A stretch of 64,000 bases of DNA from Neodontobutis hainanensis (GCA_024349245.1 JALDNG010000048.1:4266501-4330500), one strand, 5' to 3'; counted from the first letter of the stretch, positions 1-12,300 are shown. Notes: generated by a model from the letters alone, not told the origin. Made by a program: numbers and translations.

Positions 1-3000
1 GGAAGGGGGTCTGAGCCAGCATCATGTGAAACTACTTTCCTACTTCCTGCCTCCGGAGCCAATGGCTGCTCTCAAATCCACTGTGGAGTCTCTCACCAGA
101 GTGCAGAATGCATGCCTCTTTGCAAAGTAAACATTGAGCCTGGAGCATAGTCAGGGCTGTGAAGGACAGTCACAGAGTTTGTTTGAGTTCATCCTTATCC
201 AACACTCACATGTCTTTAGTGATATAATAAATAAGTAAAAAATCATTTAAATCTAAATAATGCAATATTTAAATAAGCTTCCATGGGTCACAGCGCTTCA
301 GTTTTATGCTATCTTGCTGCAACTATTAGTGGGGCTAATAACAGATTATTTGTTTAATCTAATCTCTTATCTCCCGGAAAGTATTAGCTGCCAGTGTCGT
401 GGAAATTACTGTTGCATAAATGACTGTCTTTGGAAATTCTTTGCAAATGCACTCACAACACATCCAGGACAGCATATGGTAACAGCCCATCCTTGAGGTG
501 GGTTTATACAGTTCACCCTGGGGATTAACAGAGTTGATGTAATCTACATTTCAAAGGACAGCATACGTCAACATAAGAGACTCTTTGTAGTCTGACTGTT
601 TCATCAGTCACGGTAATGATGTCTTGAAGTCAGGATATGGTTAACTCATTGTAAGGCCGGCTATAACACCATACACAATATATAGTAAGCACAACTAACA
701 CACTATACGTCAAATAAATACAAATACAAGTAATAACATAATTTAGAATATATGCAGTTATGACAAATTTATTAATTTTAAGCAGCAGGCTGTTGTTGAA
801 GGTGAATTGTGTTGTAATAGAGCTACAAAGAGAGGCTCGAAAGCATCTGAGATGATGATGTGTAACAGAAAGGAGTGTGTCCCTACTTAAATTAGGTTGT
901 ACAATACAAACTCAACAGCACATAATTATAATAAAGAGTTCTGAATCTGAAATCATCAATAAAGGAACTTAAATGAGTTGTATCATGAGGGACCAGCAGA
1001 CTGCACTGAACTTTGGTGAGACTTCACTGTGTCCATCAGTGACAGCGGTAATAAAAGTGCTCACAGCGCAAAACATTTAGAATCAGTCAAACACATCCCC
1101 CAGGTCTGGGCTGGCAATGTATCGATCCCAAAGTAATAGAGGAAGCACTGGACAGGTCAATGAATATGGTTCAGACCCACAACCAATAAGCTCCTCAAAT
1201 TCCTCTAAGCCAGGGATGTTTCATCTGCAGAGTGACGGATGACAACTTAAACTGTGTATGGGATCAGGCAATGTAACAGACAGAGTAAGAACTGTCAGTG
1301 CTGAAGGTGCACTGTGCGTTCATGTTTCATTTTATTCTTCACTCTTGCATAAAAGTGTTGGATATTTTGATTCAAAATCAAGTTTTTTTTTATTGGATTT
1401 TAAGTTCTTATCTGAATTATTTACACTGGGTTTGTTCATAGATAATACTATGTCCCTGCAGGGCTACCGTAGGTGCTCACAGATTGAGTAAAGGAGGGGT
1501 GTGAGGTGACAAATTGCTGTCTTCAAAGTTGCTGCCAGATCCTGTCAAAAATGACACACTGTGACTTCAAATGTATTCAAATAGACATCACTGTTAATCA
1601 GTAGTCAATAAAAGTCAATAAAAAGGCCTGTCTTGTCACTTGTTTTGAAAAATAGACTACATTTAGTTTGCTTGCCTTAATTTGAATTTATAGTTAGAAA
1701 ACAATTTGGCCACTGTTTTACATTACTGCTCTGGTTAACGGCAAAAGCACCTAACCCTAGCTGCAAAAACTGATATTAGCTAGCCACGTATTGGAGTCAC
1801 GTATTCTGCCTTAATGACAGATTCAATGCTACAAATGATGAATGTACATGTTTAACAATGGATTAGAGGCAAAATAATAATAAAAAAATGTCCCAGGCCA
1901 GGTGGTTGCATTACTGCTGTGAGCTAAAGCTTTCATCAGCCACATATATTGGCCGTGACACTAAACATAGCTAATTACTGATAATGAGAAGCTTGGACTA
2001 ATGTTGTCACCAGCTGGGCGTGCTGCCTTCACTACATTTTACCGTGCAGCTTTCACCAGGTTTTAGGAGGATTTCCACAACAATGGCAACCATTTCCATG
2101 CATTTGTGGGAAGAGATGATTGGCAGTAGTCACCGAGAAATCTTCAGTCAAGATTTAGTCACAGCTAATGTCCTCAAACGGCAAAGGTAATATTCTCCCA
2201 CCGCTCTACACACAGCTGAGATAATGAAAATAATTTGTGTTTGAACATTTATACGTCGAGCCAAACCTTTACTCTGCGTTGACCTTTTATATTTCTTTGC
2301 ATGAAAACCTATTAAAAATGTAATTAAAAAGCATGCTGGAAAGGTTCCCTGTGGTTAATGAACAATTATGAGCCGGAGCCAGAACAAGTTTGTACTCCTG
2401 GCAACAATCTCGACACATGAACAACATTTGACTCTTTCACGTCAGCTGTTGTTATGCATCTCCGAAACCAAAGGCATGGTGCTATACTTTTCTCACTAGG
2501 AGCTCTGGTTCCACATGATTCAGCACGGTTTATTCTGGAGCATGACTGTCCTGTGAGAGGGAGCTGTGAATTACTGCGGAAACACACACAGAGTTTAGAG
2601 GCTCCGCAGTGATTTAGCGATGAAATAATGAGTAAATAGGTGCTCCATGTTGGAAGTGGCTAGACATGAGATCCTGGCGGTAGGCACAGTCATTTTACAC
2701 ATCATTCTGCTCTATTGTTGGTTATATTCGTTACTTTACTCACAATATTTATTCACAATAAACACAAGTATAACATGTCAAAGAACTGATATGCAACTCC
2801 AAATTACACTAATCATGATCATTTCTGTAAATATAAGAAATAGCAAGGAAGGATCATTTCTTTACATCCTCTGCATTTTTAAATGAATGTACTTTTGTTG
2901 ACAAAACAAACAAAAAAAAACTAAATTTTCCACTTTATTTTCTCAAATGGCTTTCTAAATTGTCTCTTCGCCTCTGAAATAAACGTTTTTTACATCCTCC

Positions 3001-3330
3001 AGAAAACACAGTGGAATTTTGAGGTTAGATAGCAACTGTTAGCTAGCACTGAAAACACTTTAAAGACAAAGAAAATGCTAAAGCTGTTTCCAGGGGGTAA
3101 GTAAAAACCATAGAAGGATTTAATGGTTCTAGTGAAACTAAGGGTTTAGATAATTCCAAGTCTTGCCCAAGGACACATACATAAGAGCTATCCTTATGTA
3201 TGTGTGTAATTATTCCTGTTGGCCACCCATAACCAGCTTTAACAGTTTATAGGAAAAAAAACATGTCAGCAATCTATGGTATGGTTTGTACCATTATTAT
3301 TTTTTAACTAATTTTATTGTTTTTATGACG

Positions 3331-3710
3331 GCACGGTGTCAGAGTGGTTTAGCACTCCTGCCTCACATCCATCCAGGGCAGGGCCTTCTGTGGAGTTTGC
3401 ATTACGTTTACATTTATTCATTTAGCTGACGCTTTTATCCAAAGCGACTTACATTGTTCTACAGTAATTACCTGTGTTACAGCCACTGGAGGCAAGGTGG
3501 GTTAAGTGTCTTGCCCAAGGACACAACGACAGTATGAACTGTGGGGAGAGTGGGAATCGAAGGAAGGACGACTGCTCTACCCACTGAGCTACTGCCGCCC
3601 CCAGAGTGTCTCAATGATACATGCATGTTCTCCCCATGTCTGCGTAGGTTTCCTCCGGTTTTCCCTACCACTAAAGCTGTGTACAATAGTCAGACCTTTA
3701 CTCTTGTAAA
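3331..3710 (+). repeat. Dispersed tRNA-headed repeat, split by a nested SINE
   Basis: The outer element reads like other fish copies: a head resembling 'gcacggtg..agtggtttagcactcctgcctcaca', then 'gtggagtttgcat', and after the insertion 'gcatgttctcccca..gtctgcg..ggtttcctccgg'. It is broken after 3402 and resumes at about 3622. The same family recurs at 4920-5150, 7801-7915 and 45415-45672. Confidence 0.7.
3403..3621 (-). repeat. tRNA-derived SINE, nested, with TGCAT target duplication
   Basis: Read on the minus strand it begins with a tRNA-like head containing an A-box (TAGCTCAGTGGGTAGAGC) and a decayed B-box (TTCGATTCCC). A conserved body follows ('actgtcgttgtgtccttggg'), and then a tail (aaagcgtcagctaaatgaat). 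It is flanked by the 5-bp direct repeat TGCAT at 3398-3402 and 3622-3626, marking insertion into an older repeat. A second copy lies at 43241-43452. Confidence 0.75.
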
Positions 3711-4919
3711 TTAATATGATAGAGGTGAGGAAAAGCAAATAGTATAACTTTAGTATAATATACTTGGTTTAGGTAAGAGACTCAAACTGGCTTCCTAAAA
3801 AACAAGATGAACTAATTAATCATAAGCTGCTTGCATCTCAATGAGTTAGTCCTAGGACAACTTAAAAACTAAAAACTGGCCCATGAACCTGAAAGATGAT
3901 TACTTCAAATTCTGACAGGAGGAATGTTTTCAAATGATGCAAGTGCACCAGCTTTGCTGAGAAACATCAATCCCAGTAGTGGCTCGCAATAAAAACTGGA
4001 AGGAATTCATCACTTTTCTGCCACATCAGATATGTCAAACGGCCTGGCTCGCTCTGGATAGGTCCAGCCATCTAAATCCAATGATTACATGGCAAAGATT
4101 ACAATGTGGCTTTCTGCAGTGCCACAGTCTAAGCTGCGGCCGACTGCTGCGTGAACTAGATGGTGATTGTGTTTCCCGCTGATCTGAGGATTGTCAGGAC
4201 GACCAGAGACAGGATAAATGAGGGCAGCACAAAGAGACGGACATCCTGTCAGGGTTAGCCTATTGTGAGTCTGCCCTGGCATCCGAGTGTCAGGTCAAAA
4301 AAGGTTTGTGAGGCGGAAGTGTTGGAGAAAAATGGCTGGTGAAAATGCCACTGACACTTACTGGTAATAAAAAAGCAAAATGTATGTTTGAGAGAAGCTG
4401 CAGTCTTGTACTTTATTCTCCTGACGGTCCGATCACAGCAGTACAAGAGCAGGTAATATCAACTTTCTGGGTACAAAATTGCTAAACCAGAATCAAGTAG
4501 GCTTAGGGAACCAGTGGCACTTATTCAAATTTAGATGGGTTTCTTGAAACATGAGTAGATGACTGTATACAGGATTTTAGGAGTAGTGAGGTCCAGAAAA
4601 GAGCTTGGCTTTGGCTGGCAATTGAGCACAGACTCTGTTTGAATATGTGAATAGAGTATCATTAATGGATTTCAATAAAAGTCTGGTAGCTTCCATTCAG
4701 TAAGTGAAAATGGTCCTGACCTTACTGTTAATAATAAACACATGTTGAAAAATAGTGACTGTTTACGACCATGCTTGAGTTTATTTTTTGTGGGGGAAGT
4801 GTAAAAATGGTACACTTGTAGATAGGGTAAGTTTCCCACTACGTTTGTTACTTTTGTTTGACTACACTTACGGTTACATCTATTATTTTAAAGCCTCTTT
4901 CACTTGCGCATCTAACTCA

Positions 4920-5150
4920 TTGTGGATGGCACCGAGGCAGTGGTTAGCACTGTCACCTCACAGTAAGGTCCAGAGTTTGACTCCTGGGCAGGACAAAGCC
5001 TTTCTGTCTGGGTTTTGTTGCTTGGGTGGGTTTTCTCCAGGTACTCCGGTTTCCCCACCAACATTAAAAAATGCTGGGAGCCCCCTGGTGGCGACTGCCA
5101 ACTATGAATATCCCTACGGGGAAAATAAAGGGATAATAATAATAAATATT
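4920..5150 (+). repeat. tRNA-headed SINE-like element with CTCF-like tail
   Basis: The head has an A-box-like 'agtggttagcactg' and a B-box-like 'gagtttgactcc'. The middle is 'ggtactccggtttcccc', and the 3' part ends in 'ggaaaataaagggataataa' with an ATA-rich tail. The 3' part shares 'ccaccaacat..aaaa..gctggg..gcc..ctggtgg' with 63035-63145, so the two are copies of one family. Confidence 0.65.
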
Positions 5151-6596
5151 TTAAACATGATGACTTCACTTGTGGAAGGGTCTATTGTGTTGACCATCTA
5201 TTTTTCCCAAAGCAACTGCAGCACATTGAAGACCGGTGCTGTGGATCAACACTATTGATTTTTTGGGGGGGACCAGTTGATAGACAAGAAAGAGTGTCAT
5301 TGGCCAAATGACTCGGGTCTACTACGTATTTGGATGGCGCTCTATCAAGTGAGCTACCGGGGTGCCCCCTTACACACATTTTATACATTTTGATAAAGCT
5401 AATTTGTATAAAGCTAAAACTTTGGTTATCATTTCACTTTTACTTGATTAAGTAACAGTACATTTACCTGTGTCCAGATTTAGGCTACTCAACTGGCATC
5501 TATGAAAGCAACCTGATGTTTAGAAACTCAACTGCTCGCTGTTACTTTGTGTGATTCTGTGATTGTGTGGGGAGCTATTTTTGATGTGTCATGAAATGCA
5601 GACTCAAAACTCCAGTGGGTATTTAGAGAAGCAGGTGAAGGTGACACTCCTGGGACTGGCTCAAAAATAAACCACAATACCCATGCCCATGTCACAAAAG
5701 GTTAATGTGAAAGTTAATTTTTTTTATAGTTCTGCTCAGATAACCATGGAAACTGTTGGTCTTCAATAAACCCCATGTAGACACACAGAGAGAAGTGTGT
5801 GCAACAGGAATAGCTCATCCTGGTGTCTTTGATGACAAAAGCAGAAGTGAAAGTGATGATTCAAGCGTGTCAAGTCGACAAGCTGTTTCTCAAGTAGCTC
5901 CACAAGTGACAGGCAAAGGATGATGATGTGGATCGGATGCCCGTTCAGTAGATTAGAGAAAACTTTCAGAAATCATGAATCAGAAGCCACTAGACAGAAC
6001 TCTACACAACATTAGGGTGGACATGAAGAGTGTAATTAATATACTGTATGAACAATAAGGGTAATACTAATGAGGTTAAACTAACCTGAAAGTACAGCAG
6101 CTGAGAATGATAGTTCAGCCAAATCTAAACCAAGTCAATGGAATTAACCAATTATGAGCACAAAAACACAGATTTTTCTAGGTTGTAGGTCACTGAATTT
6201 TAAGCCAACATTAACTATATAAACTATTTGAGCTGGATTTAGTCCCAGATTTTAGGACCAGGTCTTAGTGGAAAATGTGTTGTAACTGTTCTGCTCGCCC
6301 CTAATATAAGAGGTATTTCCATAAAAGTTAAATATGGGGGATGTGTTTCTCCTTAATCCATCTCAATTTTGACACACTATTGTTGAATTTGTAAATGCCT
6401 CAGGTTTTTGGGTTTAAGAGGTGCCATTCATAACCCATTATAATAGAGTCTAATTATATAGGCTATAGCTGCCTATTAAACTTCTCTATTCTCCATTCAC
6501 ACCGTAATGCACACACCATTACTGCCATCAGTCCTACAGTGACACGCATATTTCTCACAATGCAATAACATGTTGGAGCATGCAGAGGAAACTTAC

Positions 6597-6780
6597 AGTG
6601 ACACCAGCCCAAGTGGCAGCACCAGTGCAGCTTGAAGCACTTCCCGTGGCTGTGTGTGGCGCAAATGGAGAGTCCATCGCAAGGCAGGAAGTCTGGTCTC
6701 CCCGCGCAGCTTTTGGCCAGAGCTTGTGCCTCGTCCAACTTCTCACTTTTCGGACACTTATGTGCTCCTGAGGCGGCCAT
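6597..6780 (-). CDS. c3orf70: C3orf70-like (UPF0524) protein, first coding exon only
   Basis: This is the N-terminal exon of a UPF0524/C3orf70 protein, a vertebrate family of unknown molecular function. It encodes 61 residues plus one base. The core SEKLDEAQALAKSCAGRPDF, followed by LPCDGLSICATHSHGKCFK and LHWCCHLGWCH, agrees almost residue for residue with my memory of the human protein. The segment is rich in Cys and His (Cys at 9, 25, 34, 40, 48, 54, 55 and 60), which suggests metal binding, but that is inference. The start at 6780 is chosen because homology begins just after it; the open frame continues upstream to 6906 without similarity. The exon ends at 6597 before a good GTAAGT donor, splitting the Cys codon of the conserved CHCK. 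The remaining roughly 190 residues should be in one exon, and no minus-strand frame to its left matches them, so it lies outside the window. Confidence 0.9.
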
Positions 6781-7115
6781 GCCAACATTTCCCGAGTCCA
6801 GATATAAAAACGCAGCTACGTCCGAGTAAAGTATACAAAAGCCGCGATGAGCGAGAAGAGCTTCGCGGATCCTCTGAGCTCGAGAAGCTGTGAAAGTGGG
6901 AGGCAAATGTCAAAACACACCGCAGCTGGGTTTGCGCTCACGCTACAAATCAACGCATACCCTCAAAATTACTGGTGGAATCACAAAGACATATGTATTG
7001 TCAGTGTGAAAGGCTCCAGCGCTGGCGGTCGTCACATCTTTGCATCCACCCGTGGCGTCGGGGAGCTCCTGTGTGCGCGCAAGTGACGCGCGTACGGAAC
7101 AACGGCGCGCATCTG
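6640..7115 (-). promoter_or_regulatory. CpG-rich 5' region of c3orf70
   Basis: CpG density rises sharply around and upstream of the c3orf70 start (for example 'gtggcgtcggggagctcc' and 'gtgcgcgcaagtgacgcgcg' near 7045-7095), against an AT-rich background. This fits a CpG-island promoter for the minus-strand gene. No TATA box was seen on that strand, and the transcription start cannot be placed. Confidence 0.55.
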
Positions 7116-7384
7116 AACTTCATCAGTCAACGGGAGGAGTCCACAAACACAAAGGCAGCTGGTCTGTGCACTTCTCACACAGCCTGCCTTCTGCAGTGGG
7201 AGAACTTCATGTAGCAGTAACCACTCCCTACATTTGTCCACATCGCCACATTTACTTCTCAAACTGGTAACTGTGATGACTAATTACCAGGTTATCGTTT
7301 ATAACATCGTTAATCAATCTGCGGGAATAAAAACCGCTTGACAAAATGGAGCATGTTAGTGACGTGCAGCTGCTTAGTCTGAAG

Positions 7385-7398
7385 CCACTAGGTGGCAG
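7385..7398 (+). promoter_or_regulatory. CTCF-type motif CCACTAGGTGGCAG
   Basis: The 14-mer matches the core CTCF consensus (CCASYAGRKGGCRS) at every position. It lies between the c3orf70 promoter region and the 3' end of ehhadh, outside any repeat I recognise. That is a natural place for a domain boundary. Binding is inferred from the motif alone. Confidence 0.6.
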
Positions 7399-7453
7399 AC
7401 AACATCTGTTCCCAGTGTCAGTTTGATTTTCTTGGGAACGAGCCAAAGATGAA

Positions 7454-7640
7454 TATAAAAGCGTTTACAGCTGCGTCCCCCTCAGCTCCCCTCTTCATCA
7501 GCTCCAGTCAGAGAAAAGCGACTCATTATTTTAGAAAAAGGTTTTAAACTTCTCCTCCAGAGAGAATACTTTCCTGGAGAAGTCAAACAAAACAAGATGT
7601 CAGATAAAATATACACTAATGAAATACAAGTAAAGCCTAC
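7454..7640 (+). promoter_or_regulatory. Orphan plus-strand TATA box with downstream ATG
   Basis: TATAAAAG at 7454-7461 is followed about 140 bases later by an ATG in fair context (A at -3) at 7597. That ATG opens a short frame, MSDKIYTNEIQ, with a GT-type donor (gtaaag) right after it. No downstream plus-strand exon could be linked, and the peptide is not recognised. It could be the first exon of an unannotated transcript antisense to the ehhadh 3' end, or chance. Confidence 0.25.
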
Positions 7641-7664
7641 TGCCATCAAAAGCGTTTGCTATTG

Positions 7665-7670
7665 TTTATT
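7665..7670 (-). terminator. Candidate ehhadh polyadenylation signal
   Basis: TTTATT on the plus strand reads AATAAA on the minus strand, about 460 bases past the ehhadh stop. Several AT-rich variants lie nearer, so this is one candidate among several. Confidence 0.3.
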
Positions 7671-7800
7671 AATCATTTAACCTTATTTAGTTTTGTATTA
7701 CAGATATACAGATAAAAAAAAACTTTTTTGACAGCTACAAGCTGTTAACACATAATACTACCATCCACATCCTGTATACTCATACAGAATATGGTAAAAA

Positions 7801-7915
7801 TGGGCAGCACATTGACAGAGTGGTTGGCACTTCTGCCTCACAGAAAGAAGATCCTAGGGGTTATTCCCTCCAGTTTCCCCTAACACCAAAAACATGTACA
7901 ATAGGACGACAGATG
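7801..7915 (+). repeat. Truncated copy of the tRNA-headed dispersed repeat
   Basis: The head 'gggcagcacattgacagagtggttggcacttctgcctcaca' and the later 'ccagtttccccta..accaaaaacatgtacaatag' match the 3331-3710 and 45415-45672 copies. The middle is deleted. Confidence 0.6.
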
Positions 7916-8130
7916 GAAATTAGCAGTTAAGCTATAGACTTAATGTACACTGTAGCCTAAAAAAATACTAATTACAGCTGAACTTATTTATACAATTGAC
8001 AAAAGCAGCCCAAACTTTGTAAATGTTTAAATTAAATCAAACAAAAGACTTTATACTGTAGTTCACAGCTCAAATAGATTTGGTTAAGCTTTTGGCACTT
8101 TTAATTAATTAAAAGCTGATATGTTCTGTG

Positions 8131-9371
8131 TTAAAGCGAGCTGTGAAGTTTCCTGATGACCTCCCTCCACCTCTGGATGGGTGGGCTGCCGCTGGCCACA
8201 AGCCTCCGGAGCAGGCTGCTGGGCTGGAAGTGGGGTACATCTGGATGGAGCTGCTGGTAGTGCTCCAGCCTCTGCAGGACCTTGGGCAGTCCCACCTGGC
8301 TGGCGTAGAACATGGGCCCCCCGCGGTGCCGGGGCCAGCCGTAGCCAAACACGTAGATGACATCAATGTCTTCAGGCCCCGCTGCAAAGCCTTCCCGCAG
8401 GATTTGGAATCCCTCATTTATGAGAGTGTACAGGCAGCGCTCGAGCACTTCCTGGGAGTCGATCTGACGAGCAACCAGTCCATGTCGAGCTCTGTACTGC
8501 TCTAGAAAGCTCTGCAGCCAGGGGTCAGGCCTGGCAACCCGGCTGCCGGGTTTGTCATACAGGTACCACCCCTGTCCCGTCTTCTGACCAAAGCGGCCCT
8601 GCTCACACAGCAGGTCCCCCAGGGGGCTGTACCTGCGGTCCTGGCGGATCCTGGTAAACTGCCCAGGGTCCACTAGACCATCTGTCTTCCGGACCCTCCA
8701 GCCCACATCCAGCCCAGAGAGGTCAGACATCCTGAACACTCCCATTGGGAAACCAAACTCCTCCAGAGCGTGGTCCACCAACTCAGGACTGGCCCCTTCT
8801 TCCAGAAGAAACAGAGCTTCTTCGACATAAGGCTTCAACATTCGGTTCCCCACAAAGCCTTTGCAGTTGCCCACAGCCACGCTCACTTTGCCCATTCTCT
8901 TTCCCAGGTCCATAGCAGTGGCCACAGCCTGAGGAGCAGACCTGGGCCCGTAGACCACCTCCAGCAGCTTCATGACATGGGCCGGGGCAAAGAAGTGCAT
9001 TCCCACCACCAACTCTGGGCTTTGAATCTGAGAGGCAATGTGGTCTATGTCCAAAGCAGAGGTGTTTGTGCACAGCAGAGTGCCTGCTTTACAGACGGCA
9101 GACAGCTGCTTAAAGACCTGCTCCTTCAGAGACATGTCTTCAAACACAGCCTCAATGACTAGCTCTACATCTGCAACGGCCTGGATGTCCTGACTGTACC
9201 TGACCAAACCTACAGCTGAGGCCACTCCTCGCCTCTTTGCCCCCCTCTCCAACATGCCCGACACGGCTCTCTGTCCCTCCATCAGCTGCTGCTCCTGGGT
9301 CTCCACAGCAGTCACTGACAGTCCAGCCTGGGCCAGGGCCACCGTTATACCTCTGCCCATGGTGCCCAGAC
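8131..9371 (-). CDS. ehhadh: ehhadh last exon: both dehydrogenase domains and C-terminus
   Basis: This 1241-base exon encodes residues 303-715. It starts inside the NAD-binding glycine loop (GLGTMG, 303-308), with the Gly303 codon split across the 9372-9852 intron. NTSALD is at about 405-410. HFFAPAH begins at His428 and LLEVV has Glu440, the same 12-residue spacing as the His-Glu catalytic pair of 3-hydroxyacyl-CoA dehydrogenases. VGNCKGFVGNRML and the C-terminal YGWPRHRGGPMFYAS block are present. The protein ends in Ser-Ser-Leu rather than the Ser-Lys-Leu peroxisomal signal of human EHHADH. The long plus-strand frames across this exon are antisense shadows. Confidence 0.96.
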
Positions 9372-12300
9372 CTTAAAGGACAAAAACATAACACAAATAG
9401 TGGTAAATGGGAGCGCTGAATCAATCATGTGTATTGCAAGGATGCTCACAGCAGGTCAAGAACAACAGAAATCAATAACTTAGGAACATTTGTATGAGGG
9501 CAAGCTTTTCGTTAATAGTTAATCACATTATATTATTGAGTACTGTAAAGATATAGTAGAAAGTGTAAATAGTGTTGGAATAGCAGCAAAAAGTTGGCAG
9601 CACAAAGTTTCTCCGAAGCTTGCATTTTTAAATGCACAAGCTGCTGAGCTCCCCGTTTCCAGACTGTCATACATCCAATCCTCCCTGCAGGGGAGGAGAG
9701 CTCATCCATTTCAACTCAGCTGACATGAAAATGGAGGCTTAGTTTCCACAGGCAACATGAATTTGGAGATGCCACACAGATAATATGATGACTCAATGTG
9801 CTCATACGCTCTATGTTTAAACTAATTCAAGTGAAAAAGCCAAAGCTCTTACCAATCACTGCTGCTTTTGTGATGAGTTTGGGCTTGCTAGTGTCCCAGC
9901 GAGCTCCACTGGGCATGCTCCACCTGCTTACAGCTCTCTGAGCAAAGAAGCAGTACTGCTGAGCCTTGGCCTGTCCTGAGGTGAAGAGGGTGGCCATGAG
10001 CTCCATCTCCCTCTGCATGCCCTGAGCATAGGGCAGAGTAGTCGCTGCCTGAACTGCCTGAACACATGCCACAGGTGCTATGGCCCCTCGAGAGCTCTGT
10101 TGGACCCTCTGCTTTACCCCTTCAAACAGAGCATCCATGTCAGCAGGACAAGGGCACGGTTGAGTACTTATCCGGCGAGACGCGAGTGGTTGTCCTGAAA
10201 AACGAAAAACAAAACCCCTATTACCTCTAGTTAAATTTTAGTTAAAACTCAGTTCAAGAAAGACATGTTTGTCCATATATGCTTTCATCATTTTATTTCT
10301 TAAGTAATAGCTTCCCTCTACTTTCCTTTGTGGCCGCATTTTACACCATTTTCTCCAATTTGTCAGCCGGCACTCTGCCGGCAGTCTGAGTATAATTGCT
10401 TATCCAGCGCACTTATCCACTCAATCACCAGATACCCTTGCAGCTTCTAAGAGCACAATGATTTGACAGACCATTTCCCAGATAATCAGAGTGACTCTGC
10501 AAGAGCTCTGTTACAGTTCACCTTGAATTACACCAGTCTCAAACAAGAACAAGAAAAGTGGAATTCAATCCATTCAGCCCCTCTTCCCGGGGAGTTACAT
10601 TTCTGGGCCGATTTTCAGGTTAAAACTTTAAAAGAAGCTTTACCAGTGTTTAACTTTTTTTCTAATACACATATTTTAAAATGCTAAAAAAAAATCCCAA
10701 ATCAACTTAGAAAAAAATCAAAAATAGACTTGCTCTGACATGCTCTTCTGTGTAGTTATCTACTGTGATTTTTTACAGTCTACTTTCACCCTATTGTTTA
10801 ATATTTTGTGTCAGTCATAAACAGACATCTGAAATTGAATTACTGGAGACTGAATTGGAGATATGACTACATGAGACAGTAGTCAAACTCTCTCACAGCT
10901 TCTCTAAATTGCACTCAGCTGTGGGTCTGGGACAGAAACTGGGTCACCTTAAAGGGACGGCAATAGAAACTGATGTAAGGGCTTCATGTTTGTTTAATAG
11001 ATTGTAACCACTAGCAACAAAACACAGACTATAAATTAAACTCACAATAATACCAGGCCTAGTGCAGTTCAATATGTAGTCACAGACATGTAAATGAGAT
11101 GCAGTGGCGGAGGCAGTGCAATGTGATCCCAATGTACTTTAGCAGGGTGTTATTGCAGTGGTTAATCTGTAAATGCTAGAGCTGTGTCAATGGATTTGTT
11201 GTGTAGCACGTAGGGAGCCCGGTCACTGTGGCAGATGTAGTGGGCAGATGTTGCAACTGCTGGGGTAAAAAGTTAATCTTGTCACCAGTGTGTGCAAGTG
11301 AACACATTTCCCAAACCCATGTGCCAAATATACATTTATATCAATGTCACGACAGATGTAATCCATAGTGTGTATTTCTGCGACGCAGAGCATGACACTT
11401 ATACGTTGAGACGCACACTTCCTGTCCTTATTTAACGCCACTGCCAATCAACTCATGACCAGCAGATTTCCCTCCTATCTCCACAAATCTCCATCTTGTA
11501 TGCAGTTGGCTTCTCCGTCTGACTCAGGCTAAGCCTCGGCTTTACTAACAACGCTCACTCTCTCACCCACTCAAAGTCATCTTGGCAGGCCAGCATGGAA
11601 AAAGTATTTTAAAAACAGTGCAATAATTTTTTCAATGTGAAACAAAACACTTTGCTTTTAATCAATCTTGGAAAATTAGACATTTGAAGCTCTATAGAAC
11701 CAGTGAAGATTTCATCCTGCTCATGTTCTGACAGCTGCCCAAAACAGACTGTTAAATAATGTTTCTTTTCTTAACTCATGAACTCTTGAATGAAGGCTTA
11801 GAACATTCTGTTAAACATCATTAATAAATGGACTTTGTTAGGCTTTTCAGCTTCTTACAGTTGTGGTGTATTCTAAGTGCCTTTAGTGAGTATTACACAC
11901 TGACTGATTTGAAGGCCAGTATGTTAATGATTTATCAATTTTAAATCATATTCTACTTTTCATGCTACCCTGTCAGTCAGTGTTATTGTAATGTATCTGA
12001 AAGGGGATTCCTTTGTACCCACCCAACAGTCAGTCTTCTTCACTGCAGGGACATGGCACACTTCAGCAATCAATCGAGCGAGTAGATTAGTCTGATTTAT
12101 GAGTACAAGGCAGATCTGGTCCTTCTATACAACTGGCATGGGTCCATTATTAATATTCTAGAAAAGTTTGTCCCTTTTCGCCCCCTTTAATAATAGAGCA
12201 AAGAAGTGAAGACATCAGAGCCCATCTGACACATCCATGAAACATTAATGGTTCAGAGATGGAGAATCTGCCTGCTGTGTTCGCTGCTTTCCTTTGACTT

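Larger units (their letters stand above)
1..6596 (-). other. Intron 1 of c3orf70 (partial), repeat-rich, no exon found
   Basis: The stretch lies downstream of the donor at 6596 on the minus strand and contains no frame resembling the rest of C3orf70. It is AT-rich and carries dispersed repeats, described separately at 3331-3710 and 4920-5150. The small open frames in it have no recognisable domains and no paired splice sites. I see nothing else identifiable in 1-3330 or 5150-6596. Confidence 0.7.

Noticed and set aside
4788..5258. 156-residue plus-strand frame
   Set aside because: It runs through a SINE-like repeat; the translation has no domain.
6580..7270. Several plus-strand frames near the c3orf70 exon
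   Set aside because: They overlap the minus-strand coding exon and its CpG-rich flank and show no family features.
8128..8505. Plus-strand 125-residue frame
   Set aside because: It is an antisense shadow of the well-supported last exon of ehhadh; so are 8770-9162 and 9237-9419.
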